64,000 nt of DNA from Maribacter sp. ACAM166 (GTDB lineage Bacteria; Bacteroidota; Bacteroidia; Flavobacteriales; Flavobacteriaceae): the NCBI RefSeq assembly GCF_005771495.1, contig NZ_VAUW01000002.1, forward strand, positions 124,001 through 188,000. The letters are read 5' to 3'. Both the position numbers and the translations under genes were made by a program. Under the pieces are notes generated by a model. The model searched no databases. It had not been told where the DNA came from and saw only the letters and a program-made list of their open reading frames with translations. Positions within the stretch are counted from its first letter, which is position 1; each line of letters begins with the position of its first letter. This document shows positions 26,081 through 36,118 of the stretch, in pieces.

Positions 26081-27331
26081 GTGTCAAAAACCAAAATACT
26101 ACTACGAAATTTAGGACCTGGGCTATTATTCGCAAGTATGGCCATAGGAACTTCCCATTTAGTGCTATCTACAAAGGCTGGCGCACAATATGGTTGGATT
26201 ATGGTTATCCCAATTATTTTATCCAATATTTTAAAATATCCATTTTTTGAATTTGGAGTTCGCTATACCAGTGTTACGAATAAAACATTAATTGAAGGCT
26301 ATTTAAACCGTGGAAAAGGTTATTTATGGTTTTATGCAGGAATCACTTTATTGACAACGTTTACAATATTAGCAGCCTTATATACGGTTACAGCGGGGTT
26401 ATTCATTAACCTTTTTAAGGTCAGTAATAGTTCTATTGTAACTGTTGCCCTTTGGCTCTTCACTCTTATAAGCGCTATTCTTATTTTTGGAAAATACAAG
26501 TTCTTAGAACTAAGCCTAAAATTTGTAGTTAGCATATTATTCATTGCTTTAGTGGTGACCACAGTTTTAGTATTATTTCAAGGACCGGTACAGCATATTC
26601 CCAATTTTGAACCTACACCTATTTTTAATGAAGTAGGTCTTCTGTTTTTAATTGGATTAATGGGATGGATGCCCACCACTGTAGAAGCTTCAAGCTGGAT
26701 TAGTCTTTGGAGTATCGAAAAATGGAAAAATCAGGAAAAGCCAAGCCTTAAAGAATCATTGCAGGAATTCAATATTGGCTATAGTATTACTGCTATACTA
26801 GCTGTCTTCTTTATGATAATTGGTTGGTTTACCTTGTATGGAACCAATATACAACTCAGTAATAACGCTGTAAGTTTCGCAGACCAAGTAGTGCTATTAT
26901 TTACTGAACATATTGGTTCTTGGGCCTATATTTTTATTGCGATATCTGCATTCGCAACTATGTTTAGCACCTGCATGACTGCCCATGATGCTGTAACGAG
27001 GGTCAGCTTGGACATCTTAGACCTATTAATTCCTACAAAACAACTGAGCGGTAGTAAAATAGCATTTGGCGTTGGTGTTCTCCTCTTAGCGTTGATCAAC
27101 TTTATCGTAATCGCTGCATTTGGCGCTAATATGGGTGATTTAGTCGCTTTGGCCACCTTCGTATCCTTCATCGTAGCCCCAATAATCGGCTATATGAATT
27201 TAAAAAATGTTACTAGTAATGATTTGGATCCAAAATACAGGCCTAGTAAAAATCTTAAATTATTGACGTACATAGGCATACTCTTCTTGTCCTGTTTTTC
27301 GCTGTATTATTTTTATACCGTGATATTTTAA
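26081..27331 (+). CDS. Divergent Nramp-family membrane transporter
   Basis: Membrane protein of 416 residues with about 11 hydrophobic helices. It starts at a GTG, since no in-frame ATG lies upstream. The overall pattern is Nramp: LGPGLLFASMAIG in TM1, FFEFGVRYTSVTN, GLMGWMPTTVEAS in the TM6 region, and AISAFATMFSTCMTAHDA. The metal-binding DPGN of TM1 is replaced by GTSH (residues 23-26), and the TM6 MPH is MPT (residues 197-199). Classical Mn/Fe transport is therefore not supported. Many Bacteroidota carry such a clade annotated as divalent metal transporter. The substrate is unknown. Confidence 0.85.
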   Translation: MSKTKILLRNLGPGLLFASMAIGTSHLVLSTKAGAQYGWIMVIPIILSNILKYPFFEFGVRYTSVTNKTLIEGYLNRGKGYLWFYAGITLLTTFTILAALYTVTAGLFINLFKVSNSSIVTVALWLFTLISAILIFGKYKFLELSLKFVVSILFIALVVTTVLVLFQGPVQHIPNFEPTPIFNEVGLLFLIGLMGWMPTTVEASSWISLWSIEKWKNQEKPSLKESLQEFNIGYSITAILAVFFMIIGWFTLYGTNIQLSNNAVSFADQVVLLFTEHIGSWAYIFIAISAFATMFSTCMTAHDAVTRVSLDILDLLIPTKQLSGSKIAFGVGVLLLALINFIVIAAFGANMGDLVALATFVSFIVAPIIGYMNLKNVTSNDLDPKYRPSKNLKLLTYIGILFLSCFSLYYFYTVIF

Positions 27332-27348
27332 CCGCACTAAAACGGTAA

Positions 27349-29259
27349 TCAATCAACAACGATTAAAGTACGTTCATTTTGTTTATGAAGAAAATCCAAA
27401 CAATACGCCCCATTAGTACAATTATTCTGAATCATTTCTTCTCCATACCCAATGGTTTCCATAATAGCACCGGACGATAAACCATTCTTCAATAAATAAT
27501 TCTTGATAGCATTAGATCTATCTTGAGATAGTTTTTTATTGTATGAGTTACTGCCCCTACTATCCGTATACGTCTCAATTCGTAATTTTAGTTGAGGGAA
27601 TCGTAGCACAGCATCTACTATCTTATCAAGCTCAGCTGCTATTTGAGTGTTTACTTCTACTTTGCCCTTATCAAAATAAAACTTATTCAGTTTTAATACG
27701 TTTTTCCCTTCCTGTTCAGCCAATAAGTCTTCCATTTTAACCAATCCAATGTTGTAAGGGATAATTTGAATTTTCTCCATAACTTCCTCGGAGTATGCGG
27801 TTGAAAAAATCGAATACCCATCTTTGCTCGCCTGTATAGTCAGTTGCGACTGCCATGGCACTTCAACCCTAAAATCACCACCTGCAGTTGAAAACGTTTC
27901 CCTTATTACTTCGCCTCGATTGTTTAACAACTTAATTTGAGTTCCTTCCAAACCAACTTTATTGGTTAGATTAACAACCTTTCCCCTTAGTGCAAATGTC
28001 TTTAGACCAGGAACCTCCTGCATCGTAACACTAAAAATATCATCACCCCCTTTACCTCCCTTTCTATTGGAAGAAAAATATCCAGATAAGGCCTTATTCT
28101 GACCTTCTTTTATAATGAAGCCAAAATCATCGGATGATGAATTAATTCCATTTCCAAGATTGACAGGTATCGTATACGAATCATTTACTATCATATTTGA
28201 TTTATAAACATCCATTCCTCCAAGGCCATAAAAAATATCGGAAGAAAAATATAAACTCCCATTAAAAATATAAGGGGCTATTTCATTACCCGGTGAATTT
28301 ATTCTTGGTCCAAGATTTGTTGGAGCAGACATTATCTGACCGTTATTGGTATATACGTAGTACAAATCTGTACCTCCATAACTATCGTCAAAATTAGCCG
28401 CAAAATAAAGTCGTTCCGTTTTGTCATCAAAGAAAGGATAATAAAAAGACGTACTTAAATCCTTTAGCAAAAATCTAAACTGCCCGCTATTTGTCAATGT
28501 TCCAATAGATAATGCATTTTTTCCATTTTCATTATACGCAAGTTCTCCATCTTCTGTGTTAGACAAAACATAAAAGAACGTCGCTAATTTATCCGAAAAA
28601 TAGGGCGTGGATTGATGAAACTGTGATTCAGGTATTTTATCAAAAGGCGCTACTTCGGTCAAATCGCCATTGGCATTCAACGTTCCAAAGTAAATATCCA
28701 AATACGACTCTCCTGAAGGCTCATAGACCTTTTTAGCTTTCTGTATTCTACTACTACTAAAAAGTAATCCATTTTTAAAAAAGGCAGGTGAAAAATCACC
28801 TTGCGGACTGTTAAGTCCTATATTTTTTATCAAACTATTATTGTTTTCAATTGGAAGCTCTAAAAGGCTGTAATTAAACTCCGCATTTTCTAAAAGCTCA
28901 GGAGACAATAAATCCGTTTTAGACCTTAGAAAAGTTTTGACCTTATCCTTTTCAGAATTCTTGGAAAGACTTTGAAGCATTTTATTAAACCGATGAACAG
29001 ATATTATAGTATCATTCTTATTCACCTCTAAATAGAGTTCGGCCGCATTGTTAAAACTGCCAGTATTGAAATACGAATCTGCTAGGTTTAATAACTGGTG
29101 ATTCGTTAACGGACTTTTATCCATTTCACCTTTATACGCTGCTATTGCTTTTTCGTATTGATATCCAAAATATAGATTATCGGCTTTAGATTTTTTAACC
29201 TGAGCCATTACCATTAATGGAACACTAAATAGAATTACTATGATTAATTTAAATCTCAT
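27349..29259 (-). CDS. OmpA-family protein with TPR-like N-terminus and PD40 repeats
   Basis: Protein of 636 residues with signal peptide MRFKLIIVILFSVPLMVMAQ. Residues about 22-110 resemble TPR helices (YQYEKAIAAYKGEMDKS, AAELYLEVNKND). The middle contains WD40/PD40-like blades (LYFAANFDDSYGG followed by TDLYYV, LYFSSDIFYGLGG, GYFSSNRKGGKGGDDIF). A carboxypeptidase-regulatory-like beta-sandwich follows (VGLEGTQIKLLNNRGEVI). The C-terminal OmpA domain holds the peptidoglycan-binding pattern TDSRGSNSYNKKLSQDRSNA. It follows the adhesin and PorP/SprF genes with 11 bases spacing, the standard layout for T9SS surface-protein partners. It probably links the outer-membrane complex to the cell wall. 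Confidence 0.92.
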   Translation of the reverse strand: MRFKLIIVILFSVPLMVMAQVKKSKADNLYFGYQYEKAIAAYKGEMDKSPLTNHQLLNLADSYFNTGSFNNAAELYLEVNKNDTIISVHRFNKMLQSLSKNSEKDKVKTFLRSKTDLLSPELLENAEFNYSLLELPIENNNSLIKNIGLNSPQGDFSPAFFKNGLLFSSSRIQKAKKVYEPSGESYLDIYFGTLNANGDLTEVAPFDKIPESQFHQSTPYFSDKLATFFYVLSNTEDGELAYNENGKNALSIGTLTNSGQFRFLLKDLSTSFYYPFFDDKTERLYFAANFDDSYGGTDLYYVYTNNGQIMSAPTNLGPRINSPGNEIAPYIFNGSLYFSSDIFYGLGGMDVYKSNMIVNDSYTIPVNLGNGINSSSDDFGFIIKEGQNKALSGYFSSNRKGGKGGDDIFSVTMQEVPGLKTFALRGKVVNLTNKVGLEGTQIKLLNNRGEVIRETFSTAGGDFRVEVPWQSQLTIQASKDGYSIFSTAYSEEVMEKIQIIPYNIGLVKMEDLLAEQEGKNVLKLNKFYFDKGKVEVNTQIAAELDKIVDAVLRFPQLKLRIETYTDSRGSNSYNKKLSQDRSNAIKNYLLKNGLSSGAIMETIGYGEEMIQNNCTNGAYCLDFLHKQNERTLIVVD

Positions 29260-29270
29260 TGTTGTTCACT

Positions 29271-30254
29271 TTAAAAAAATCGAGGGGAATCAATTTGTTT
29301 TGGTTTGCCTTTAGCATTCTTTTCGTTACCTCCTTTAGATCTAGCACTACCACCTTTGCCTAAATAGAATTTGAGAATAACTTCATGTGATCCATTATTA
29401 AATTCTCCAAGTAAATTTGTGTTGTAATCATACGAATAGCCTAAAAATAATGCGTTGGAAATTTGAAAACCCGCCAACCCACTAAAAGCATTCTCCAAAC
29501 GATAAGATACACCTGCGGTAACTACATCGGAAATCAGCACGTTGGTTGATACGTTTACATTAAGTGGTGCGCCTTTAAGCGAATTGATTAAAAATGCTGG
29601 CTTAAACTTAAGGTTCTCTGAAATATCGAAGACATAGCCTCCAATAAAATTAAACTGAAGCTTATCCTCAACTATGGAAGCAACATCATCATTATACACC
29701 CCTTCAGTCAAGAAATTAGGTGCAGAAGCTCCCAAATACCAATTTTCGGAATACAAAAAAGCACCCGCACCAATGGTTGGGTAGAATTTACTCAACATTT
29801 CCCCATTAAGGTTTTCCCCTGGATTCTCGAAAGTTCCTTTTGTTAAATCAACGTTTAAAAAAGACCCCCCTGCATCGATACCAAATGACAATTTAGTATC
29901 ATCGGTAACCCTTACCTGATAAGAGTATGATATATCGGCATAAGTTTGCGACACAGGGCCTAATTGATCGCTAATTACATTAAGCCCTATCCCTACTTTT
30001 TCATTTTTAAAAGGTAGGTTAGCTCCAAACCGAAAGGTTCTTGGAGCCCCAGGTATGTTTATCCATTGTGCTCTATATAATCCTGATAATTCTGGTGTTT
30101 CTACCGTACCCACATAGGCTGGGTTAAAACTACCTATGTTATACATATATTGGGTATACTGTGGTTCTTTCTGTGAAAATGCTTGAAAGCCTATCAGAGA
30201 AAATAGCAAAAACGCTACAATATAACTTGATTTATTAAAGTTATAATCTATCAT
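29271..30254 (-). CDS. PorP/SprF-family type IX secretion outer-membrane protein
   Basis: Protein of 327 residues with signal peptide ending at FSQ and the family start KEPQYTQYMYNIGSFNPAYVG. Barrel strands follow: GLYRAQWINIPGAPRTFRFG, PFKNEKVGIGLNVISDQLGP, and YADISYSYQV. The C-terminal tail SARSKGGNEKNAKGKPKQ is basic. PorP/SprF proteins are needed for secretion or anchoring of partner adhesins such as SprB. It lies 5 bases after the large type B adhesin gene, so that protein is the likely partner (inference from context). Confidence 0.94.
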   Translation of the reverse strand: MIDYNFNKSSYIVAFLLFSLIGFQAFSQKEPQYTQYMYNIGSFNPAYVGTVETPELSGLYRAQWINIPGAPRTFRFGANLPFKNEKVGIGLNVISDQLGPVSQTYADISYSYQVRVTDDTKLSFGIDAGGSFLNVDLTKGTFENPGENLNGEMLSKFYPTIGAGAFLYSENWYLGASAPNFLTEGVYNDDVASIVEDKLQFNFIGGYVFDISENLKFKPAFLINSLKGAPLNVNVSTNVLISDVVTAGVSYRLENAFSGLAGFQISNALFLGYSYDYNTNLLGEFNNGSHEVILKFYLGKGGSARSKGGNEKNAKGKPKQIDSPRFF

Positions 30255-30259
30255 ATATT

Positions 30260-33200
30260 TTATCTAATAAGCTGTATCCAACCCTTATCAAGAATTTCGG
30301 GTTCATTATTAAGGCTATAATTCATAATATAAAAATAGGTTCCTTTAGGCACTTCATTACCCTTATAAGTCCCATCCCAAACATCTCCATCGTTCACCTT
30401 CTCGGTCTCAAATACAAGATTACCATAACGATCATAGATTTTTATCTTATATCGAATTGAAACGTTAAGGTTAGTTTCAGGATCTTCTAGATTGATACGT
30501 AATATTTCATTCTGATTATTCCCATTTGGCGAAAATTGATTGTAAAGAAATCCTGGGTCTGCCGGACTCTTTCCTATGACTTCAACCTCAACCGTTGCAG
30601 CATCGTTTAAAGGGTTACCATCTCTAGGAGATGAACGCAATAGTTCTGCCGTGTTGTTAAATGTACCTTTTACTGGTACTCTAGCCATTATACGCAAGGT
30701 GGCTGTTTTATCAAGGTCTAACACTGGTATTCTCCATTCTCCAGTAGCCTCATTGTACGTACCATTAAAGTCTGATTCAGCAGAAATAAATTCAAATCCG
30801 TTTTCAATCAAAATCAAATCACGAATTACGATATCGTTCACAACATCTGATTGGGAACTATTAGTGACCCGAATCAAAAACTCCATCTCATCCCCTACTA
30901 ACACTTTTTCAGGTCTCGCCTCTTTAGTGATTTCTAAATCTACACCTTCCGGCACATCAACGTTCAATTGAACTGTATCTATATTGTTTTCAAGACTCTC
31001 ATCAATAGGTAGCGAGGCCAAAAGCTCAGCAGTATTGCTATAATCACCGTCTTCTGTTAGCATTACTGTTATTTGAAGTGTTTCTGTTCGTGCAGGTAAT
31101 AGTTCAGAAACAACCCATTCACCGGAAACCTCTGAATAGGTGCCTAACGTAGCTTCACTAGCTACAAATTCAAAACTCATTCCCAATAAATCACCCACAA
31201 TCACATCAATTGCAGCTCTAGATTGATCTAAGTTTGTTACGCTGATGACAAAAACAACCGTATCGCCAAGAACGGCATCTATACTATCTACACTTTTCGT
31301 TATCTCTAAATCAATGGGCAAACAATTAGGATGCTCAGCATTTGGGTCACAAGGATTGTCTGGGTCTGAGCCATTCGCAAGCTCATCGGTATCCGTAATA
31401 TCATCGCTGTCGAAATCACAAAGCCCGTTTTGCCGGTTTGGCAAACACGGATTATTATTTGCAGGATCTTGTTGGTCATTCACACCATCATTATCGGCAT
31501 CTTCAATAGTAGAATCCAACGCATCGATTATACCATCATTATCCTCATCTAAAGGGTTTGCAACATCCACACCAACCTCATCACCATCATTAATACCATC
31601 ACCATCGGTATCAGGATTCGTTGGGTCGGTTCCCAAGGTAGCTTCTTGTCCACCCAATAAACCATCTCCATCATCATCCGTCTCACAATTACTCACCAAT
31701 ATGGTCACATCTACAGCAACATTTGCACAAGGCAATGTAGAATTTGTGGTCGTAAACGTAAAAATATAATCCCCGGCAATTAAATCCGAAAAATCAATAC
31801 TATTAGAAGTTGGAATGGTTATAGATTGTGATGGATCTGTGCTAATAGTCCATACCCCTTCACCTTCACCTACCAGTCTATCACCTAAGTTTACTATTGT
31901 TGGTCCATTTGCAGCTATGTTACAAATAGAGGTGTTGGAAGCTGTTCCTGTAGTGGCCTGAAAACCGATGGTTGCTATAACTTCGACACGTTCTGAAAAA
32001 CAACCATTCTCTTCAGCCTCAGCAAAATATGAACGGGTCACATTTAAAGCTGGAGTTGTAAAATCATTTCCACTTGTTAGAGGTGTGTCTGCGTCAATAG
32101 TGGCATACCAATTTATGGAAGCTCCATCATTAGATTCAGCACTTAACAAAACTGTTCCTGGGCCGCAACGTTCATTATCGGTGACACTGACCAACGTTGG
32201 AATGACATTACTTACAATCTGCACTTCAATCGTTCCACTTGCACAATTATTAGCTTCGTCATAAAAAAATCCATAAAAAGAGCCCTGTGAGCTTATATTC
32301 TGGGCTTCTGCAGGTACTAAATGAGATTCAATATTTAAAGGTTCAGAAACTCTACTCCAAGTTAAAACTGTTCCATCAGGGGCTGGAGTATTCGTATAAG
32401 AAAATAAGTTTACCGATAATTCTTGGCTTTCATTCAAACAAAACACCGAAGAAACGGAATCATCCAAAATTGGGGCAGCTACACAATTATCATCATCATT
32501 TATGGTACCTGTCGCCGTGCCACTATTTGCTGTTTGTACGTTATTTGTTGGTACTCCTAATTCAATAGTAAAAATTTCTGTATCCTCTAGAAGTTGATCA
32601 TTTATAATAGATACGTTAATGGTCTTTGTTTCATTGGCTGTACCTGTAAAAGTTAAGGTACCTGCCGTGCCTGTATAATCTGTTCCACCACCAATTGCCG
32701 TATCATCCTCAAATGAATAGGTAACTGTTGTTCCTCCAACAACGACAATATCAAGTATCACATTGAACAACAATTCTCCAGAGGCTAAATCTTCATTTAC
32801 GGTCACATTAGCCACACTTAATGAGGCTTGGTCATTATCATTAATATTTACGGTTGCAGTACGACTTGCAGGTGTCCCTAAGTCATAACCAGACCCTGTA
32901 CCTAGGGTAATTATAACATTTTCCTGACCCTCTTGTATCTGGTCATTTAATGGGGTTATTATTATTTTAGCATTCTGCTCTCCATCCTCAATACGTACAG
33001 TGTTAGTATCGATTGCTGTATAATCTGTAGTATTTAAAGCAGTACCACTAATCACATAATTTACGATTATAGGACTCCCTGTGATATTAGGCACACTCAA
33101 ACTAACTGTAAATTCACCAGGTACAATACTACCATTACTTTCTGCAGCAGTATTGTCAGTTGCTGTTATTCTCGCAACAGGGTCATCATTATCTAAAATT

Positions 33201-35002
33201 GTAACTAATGCTATATTTTGTGAATTTATTCCAAAGACTGCATTACTAGTACCCGTTATTGTAAGTCTAACATTTTCGGTCCCTTCAACCAAATTATCAT
33301 CAATCGGAACAATTGTAATATCTCTAGTTGTTTGAACAGCATTAAAAACAGCAGTACCAGTTACCGTATAATCCGTTCCTGAAATTGCAGTACCAGTTAA
33401 AGAATAATTAACCGTTAGGTTTGACCCTGTATTATTGGGCTTATCTAAAGTAAGCCTAAAAGACCCACTAACAGACCCTTGTTCATTTGCAGTTGCATTT
33501 TGAGACTGAACACTCACTGTGCCACTATCGTTATCTAAAATAGTAACCGTGTCAGATTGGGTGTTTACAGCTCCTAAATCATATAGATTTGATGAATCTG
33601 TGAGTGTCAATAAGACCGTTTCACTCCCTTCAACTAAAGCATCATTTACAGGAGTAACAGTAACTAAAACCGAAGAACCATTTATAGGAATATTTGCCGT
33701 ACCTGATAAGGTTGCAAAATCTGTTGTATTTAAAGCACTACCGCCTATTGAATACGTAATTGGAATAGCTGAACCCGTTGTATTTTGGCTATCTAAAGAA
33801 ATCGTAAATTGGCCTGTAGCAGTATTGGTTTCGGATGCATTAGGATCATTTGCTGTTATTGTAGCGATATATATGTCGTCATCTTCAATGAAACCAGTCG
33901 CAGTATCAGAATCATCAACTAATGCATCGCTAGAAGTTAACGATACGGTAAATGTTTCAGTCCCTTCAACCAAATTGTCATTTTCGGTATCTACATCTAC
34001 ATTTCTACCTTGAGCTGCAGAACCACTAAAACTCAATATTTGTGGATCACTTTCATAATCTACATCACCGCCAGTTGCACTTACATCTGTAAAATTCACC
34101 GTAACGGTAAATGGATTAGGGACTGCCAAATTATTAATAACTCTAAAACGCATTCTATCTCCTTCGGTTTCAGTTACATTCTCTATGGTAATATTCCCTA
34201 CATCGTTATCATTAATTGTTCCAGTAGCTGTATCTGTTGCATCAACATTAGGGTTGTTAGCATTGAGATTGACGTTAAACGTTTCGTTATTTTCAATAAC
34301 ATTATCATTTAATGTAGGCACTGAAAAACTCTGAGTTTGAGAATTTACAGTAAAGGTGACAGTTTGAGTTCTACCATCATAATCATCAGGCACTGCCAAA
34401 CCAGCTCCTCCTTTAGTTGCAGTTCCTCCAGAAAAATCAACTGTTACATCATAATCATATTGCACAGCTTTGTCAGAAGTAATAGTAAATACCAGACCAA
34501 CACCTTCAACTGCTGAGGCATCTGCAATCGTCAAAGTTGCAAAGTCGTCGTCCGCAATAGTAACTGTAGCTTTGTTATTCGCACTTACAGTATAACCTGT
34601 ACCATCAATCAGTTCAACATTCACTGTTTCGGTCCCTTCAACCAATACATCTTGAAGGGTTGTACTTACATTTATATATGCAAAACCTCCAAATTCATTA
34701 TAGGTGACATCTACCGAACTAGGTAATGATTCATAATCTGAACCTGGAGTAGCTGTGCCTACCAAAACAAGATAATCGACCGTAATTGTTCCAGAACTAG
34801 AAAAGGGAGCTACCGAAACTATAAATCTACCTGGAGTTGCACTACCCTCAGTAGCGTTTCGATTATTTGCAATAGAAACAGTTTGGGCAAAAATACTTTG
34901 TAATGAGACACATAAAAATAAGAATCCAAAAATTAATAGAAACCTCTTAAAATCTCCACTAATATTAGAATATAACAAACTATAATATAATTTTATTTTC
35001 AT
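30260..35002 (-). CDS. Giant Calx-beta adhesin with TSP3, DUF11 and T9SS type B sorting domain
   Basis: Protein of 1580 residues from ATG 35002. Other in-frame ATGs at 35017 and 35023 are possible. Signal region FKRFLLIFGFLFLCVSLQ ends near FAQ. Residues about 40-837 hold seven Calx-beta domains with recurring calcium-loop ends (VTIADDDF, GTINDNDV, VTILDNDS, GTINDDDN). Ig-like segments follow to about 1100. Then come Asp-rich thrombospondin type 3 repeats (about 1105-1225, e.g. DTDGDGINDGDE), two DUF11 domains (about 1225-1340 and 1350-1480), and the gliding-motility type B tail (1485-1580: FSPNGNNQNE, IKIYDRYGNLVFE, KGTYFYIMNY). It is a secreted, calcium-stiffened surface protein, co-transcribed with PorP/SprF and OmpA genes. 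Confidence 0.93.
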   Translation of the reverse strand: MKIKLYYSLLYSNISGDFKRFLLIFGFLFLCVSLQSIFAQTVSIANNRNATEGSATPGRFIVSVAPFSSSGTITVDYLVLVGTATPGSDYESLPSSVDVTYNEFGGFAYINVSTTLQDVLVEGTETVNVELIDGTGYTVSANNKATVTIADDDFATLTIADASAVEGVGLVFTITSDKAVQYDYDVTVDFSGGTATKGGAGLAVPDDYDGRTQTVTFTVNSQTQSFSVPTLNDNVIENNETFNVNLNANNPNVDATDTATGTINDNDVGNITIENVTETEGDRMRFRVINNLAVPNPFTVTVNFTDVSATGGDVDYESDPQILSFSGSAAQGRNVDVDTENDNLVEGTETFTVSLTSSDALVDDSDTATGFIEDDDIYIATITANDPNASETNTATGQFTISLDSQNTTGSAIPITYSIGGSALNTTDFATLSGTANIPINGSSVLVTVTPVNDALVEGSETVLLTLTDSSNLYDLGAVNTQSDTVTILDNDSGTVSVQSQNATANEQGSVSGSFRLTLDKPNNTGSNLTVNYSLTGTAISGTDYTVTGTAVFNAVQTTRDITIVPIDDNLVEGTENVRLTITGTSNAVFGINSQNIALVTILDNDDPVARITATDNTAAESNGSIVPGEFTVSLSVPNITGSPIIVNYVISGTALNTTDYTAIDTNTVRIEDGEQNAKIIITPLNDQIQEGQENVIITLGTGSGYDLGTPASRTATVNINDNDQASLSVANVTVNEDLASGELLFNVILDIVVVGGTTVTYSFEDDTAIGGGTDYTGTAGTLTFTGTANETKTINVSIINDQLLEDTEIFTIELGVPTNNVQTANSGTATGTINDDDNCVAAPILDDSVSSVFCLNESQELSVNLFSYTNTPAPDGTVLTWSRVSEPLNIESHLVPAEAQNISSQGSFYGFFYDEANNCASGTIEVQIVSNVIPTLVSVTDNERCGPGTVLLSAESNDGASINWYATIDADTPLTSGNDFTTPALNVTRSYFAEAEENGCFSERVEVIATIGFQATTGTASNTSICNIAANGPTIVNLGDRLVGEGEGVWTISTDPSQSITIPTSNSIDFSDLIAGDYIFTFTTTNSTLPCANVAVDVTILVSNCETDDDGDGLLGGQEATLGTDPTNPDTDGDGINDGDEVGVDVANPLDEDNDGIIDALDSTIEDADNDGVNDQQDPANNNPCLPNRQNGLCDFDSDDITDTDELANGSDPDNPCDPNAEHPNCLPIDLEITKSVDSIDAVLGDTVVFVISVTNLDQSRAAIDVIVGDLLGMSFEFVASEATLGTYSEVSGEWVVSELLPARTETLQITVMLTEDGDYSNTAELLASLPIDESLENNIDTVQLNVDVPEGVDLEITKEARPEKVLVGDEMEFLIRVTNSSQSDVVNDIVIRDLILIENGFEFISAESDFNGTYNEATGEWRIPVLDLDKTATLRIMARVPVKGTFNNTAELLRSSPRDGNPLNDAATVEVEVIGKSPADPGFLYNQFSPNGNNQNEILRINLEDPETNLNVSIRYKIKIYDRYGNLVFETEKVNDGDVWDGTYKGNEVPKGTYFYIMNYSLNNEPEILDKGWIQLIR

Positions 35003-35057
35003 AGCACAAATATTCATTTCCATTTTCTCATTTGGAAAATACATGGGTAGAACCAAC

Positions 35058-35065
35058 CAAATATA
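35058..35065 (-). promoter_or_regulatory. Candidate -7 element of the adhesin operon
   Basis: Minus strand TATATTTG matches TAnnTTTG, 55 bases before the chosen adhesin start. The nearest -33-like TTTG has a 15-base spacer, shorter than usual. Confidence 0.35.
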
Positions 35066-35160
35066 AGGGCCTCAATATTACAAAAAAAGCAAGCTAAACC
35101 CCTCACAAACAGTTGAAAAAAAGATTTTTAGGTTGAATGGCATACTCGAAGGTTAAAAGC

Positions 35161-36048
35161 TTAGTTATCGAGTACTGGTGATTGTGTTTCTGCAGAAGGC
35201 TCAATTTTTCTAATTAAACCTTGCAAAACCTTTCCGGGTCCTATTTCCGTAAACAACAAAGCCCCATCTTTCACCATTTGCTGTACACTTTGCGTCCATT
35301 TTACGGGCGCTGTAAGCTGCAACATGAGGTTTTTCTTAATCTCTATGGAACTATGTATAGCTGTAGTCGTCACATTTTGGTAGATAGGACAACTTGGGTT
35401 TGCAAAACTTGTATTATCAATTGCCGCTGCAAGTTCTTCTCTAGCAGGTTCCATTAATGGAGAATGGAATGCTCCACCCACCGGCAACATCAGTGCTCTT
35501 CTTGCTCCAGCTTCTTTTAATTTTTCACATGCTAGCTCAACAGCTACAACTTCGCCCGATATCACTAATTGACCTGGACAATTATAATTTGCCGCAACCA
35601 CGATACCCGGCGTTTCTGCACATATTTTTTCTACGATACTATCTTCCAATCCTAAAACAGCAGCCATGGTAGAAGGTTGTAGTTCACATGCTTTCTGCAT
35701 GGCCAAGGCGCGTTGTGAGACCAATTTCAATCCATCTTCAAAACTTAGGGTGTTGTTCGCTACTAATGCCGAAAATTCCCCTAACGAATGACCTGCAACC
35801 ATATCGGGTTTAAAAGTAGCACCCATAACCTTACTCAATATGACCGAATGAAGAAATATTGCAGGTTGAGTTACTTTGGTTTCCTTTAAGCCCTCGGCAG
35901 TACCATTAAACATTACCTCTGTAATGTCGAAGCCTAAAATATCATTTGCCTTTAAAAACAATTCTTTGGCGACAGGGTATTTTTCATACAAATCGAAACC
36001 CATTCCAACAAATTGAGCACCTTGCCCAGGAAAAACATATGCGTTCAT
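35161..36048 (-). CDS. fabD: Malonyl-CoA:ACP transacylase
   Basis: Transfers malonyl groups from CoA to acyl-carrier protein for fatty-acid elongation. Protein of 295 residues. Motifs: VFPGQGAQFVGMG, VTQPAIFLHSV, nucleophile Ser88 in GHSLGEFSAL, catalytic His195 in GGAFHSPLMEP, and YQNVT with FTEIGPGKVLQGL at the C-terminus. Length is canonical. It has its own consensus promoter. Neighbouring genes are unrelated, so it is probably transcribed alone. Confidence 0.97.
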   Translation of the reverse strand: MNAYVFPGQGAQFVGMGFDLYEKYPVAKELFLKANDILGFDITEVMFNGTAEGLKETKVTQPAIFLHSVILSKVMGATFKPDMVAGHSLGEFSALVANNTLSFEDGLKLVSQRALAMQKACELQPSTMAAVLGLEDSIVEKICAETPGIVVAANYNCPGQLVISGEVVAVELACEKLKEAGARRALMLPVGGAFHSPLMEPAREELAAAIDNTSFANPSCPIYQNVTTTAIHSSIEIKKNLMLQLTAPVKWTQSVQQMVKDGALLFTEIGPGKVLQGLIRKIEPSAETQSPVLDN

Positions 36049-36068
36049 AACTTTTAGTTTTGGTGCGG

Positions 36069-36097
36069 CAAAAATACGGATTTTAGACAGATTCCAA
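36069..36097 (-). promoter_or_regulatory. Promoter of fabD
   Basis: Minus strand TTG (36097-36095), 18-base spacer, TATTTTTG (36076-36069), a full consensus match 20 bases before the fabD ATG. Confidence 0.7.
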
Positions 36098-36118
36098 TAT
36101 GCTAACTTTTAATAGCCT

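Noticed and set aside
33519..34312. Plus-strand open frames antisense to the adhesin gene
   Set aside because: They mirror the repetitive codon composition of the Calx-beta repeats on the other strand and have no family signal.
30260..35002. Repetitive adhesin sequence considered as a CRISPR or tandem DNA repeat
   Set aside because: The repeats are protein-level Calx-beta domains with diverged DNA. There is no regular short repeat with spacers.
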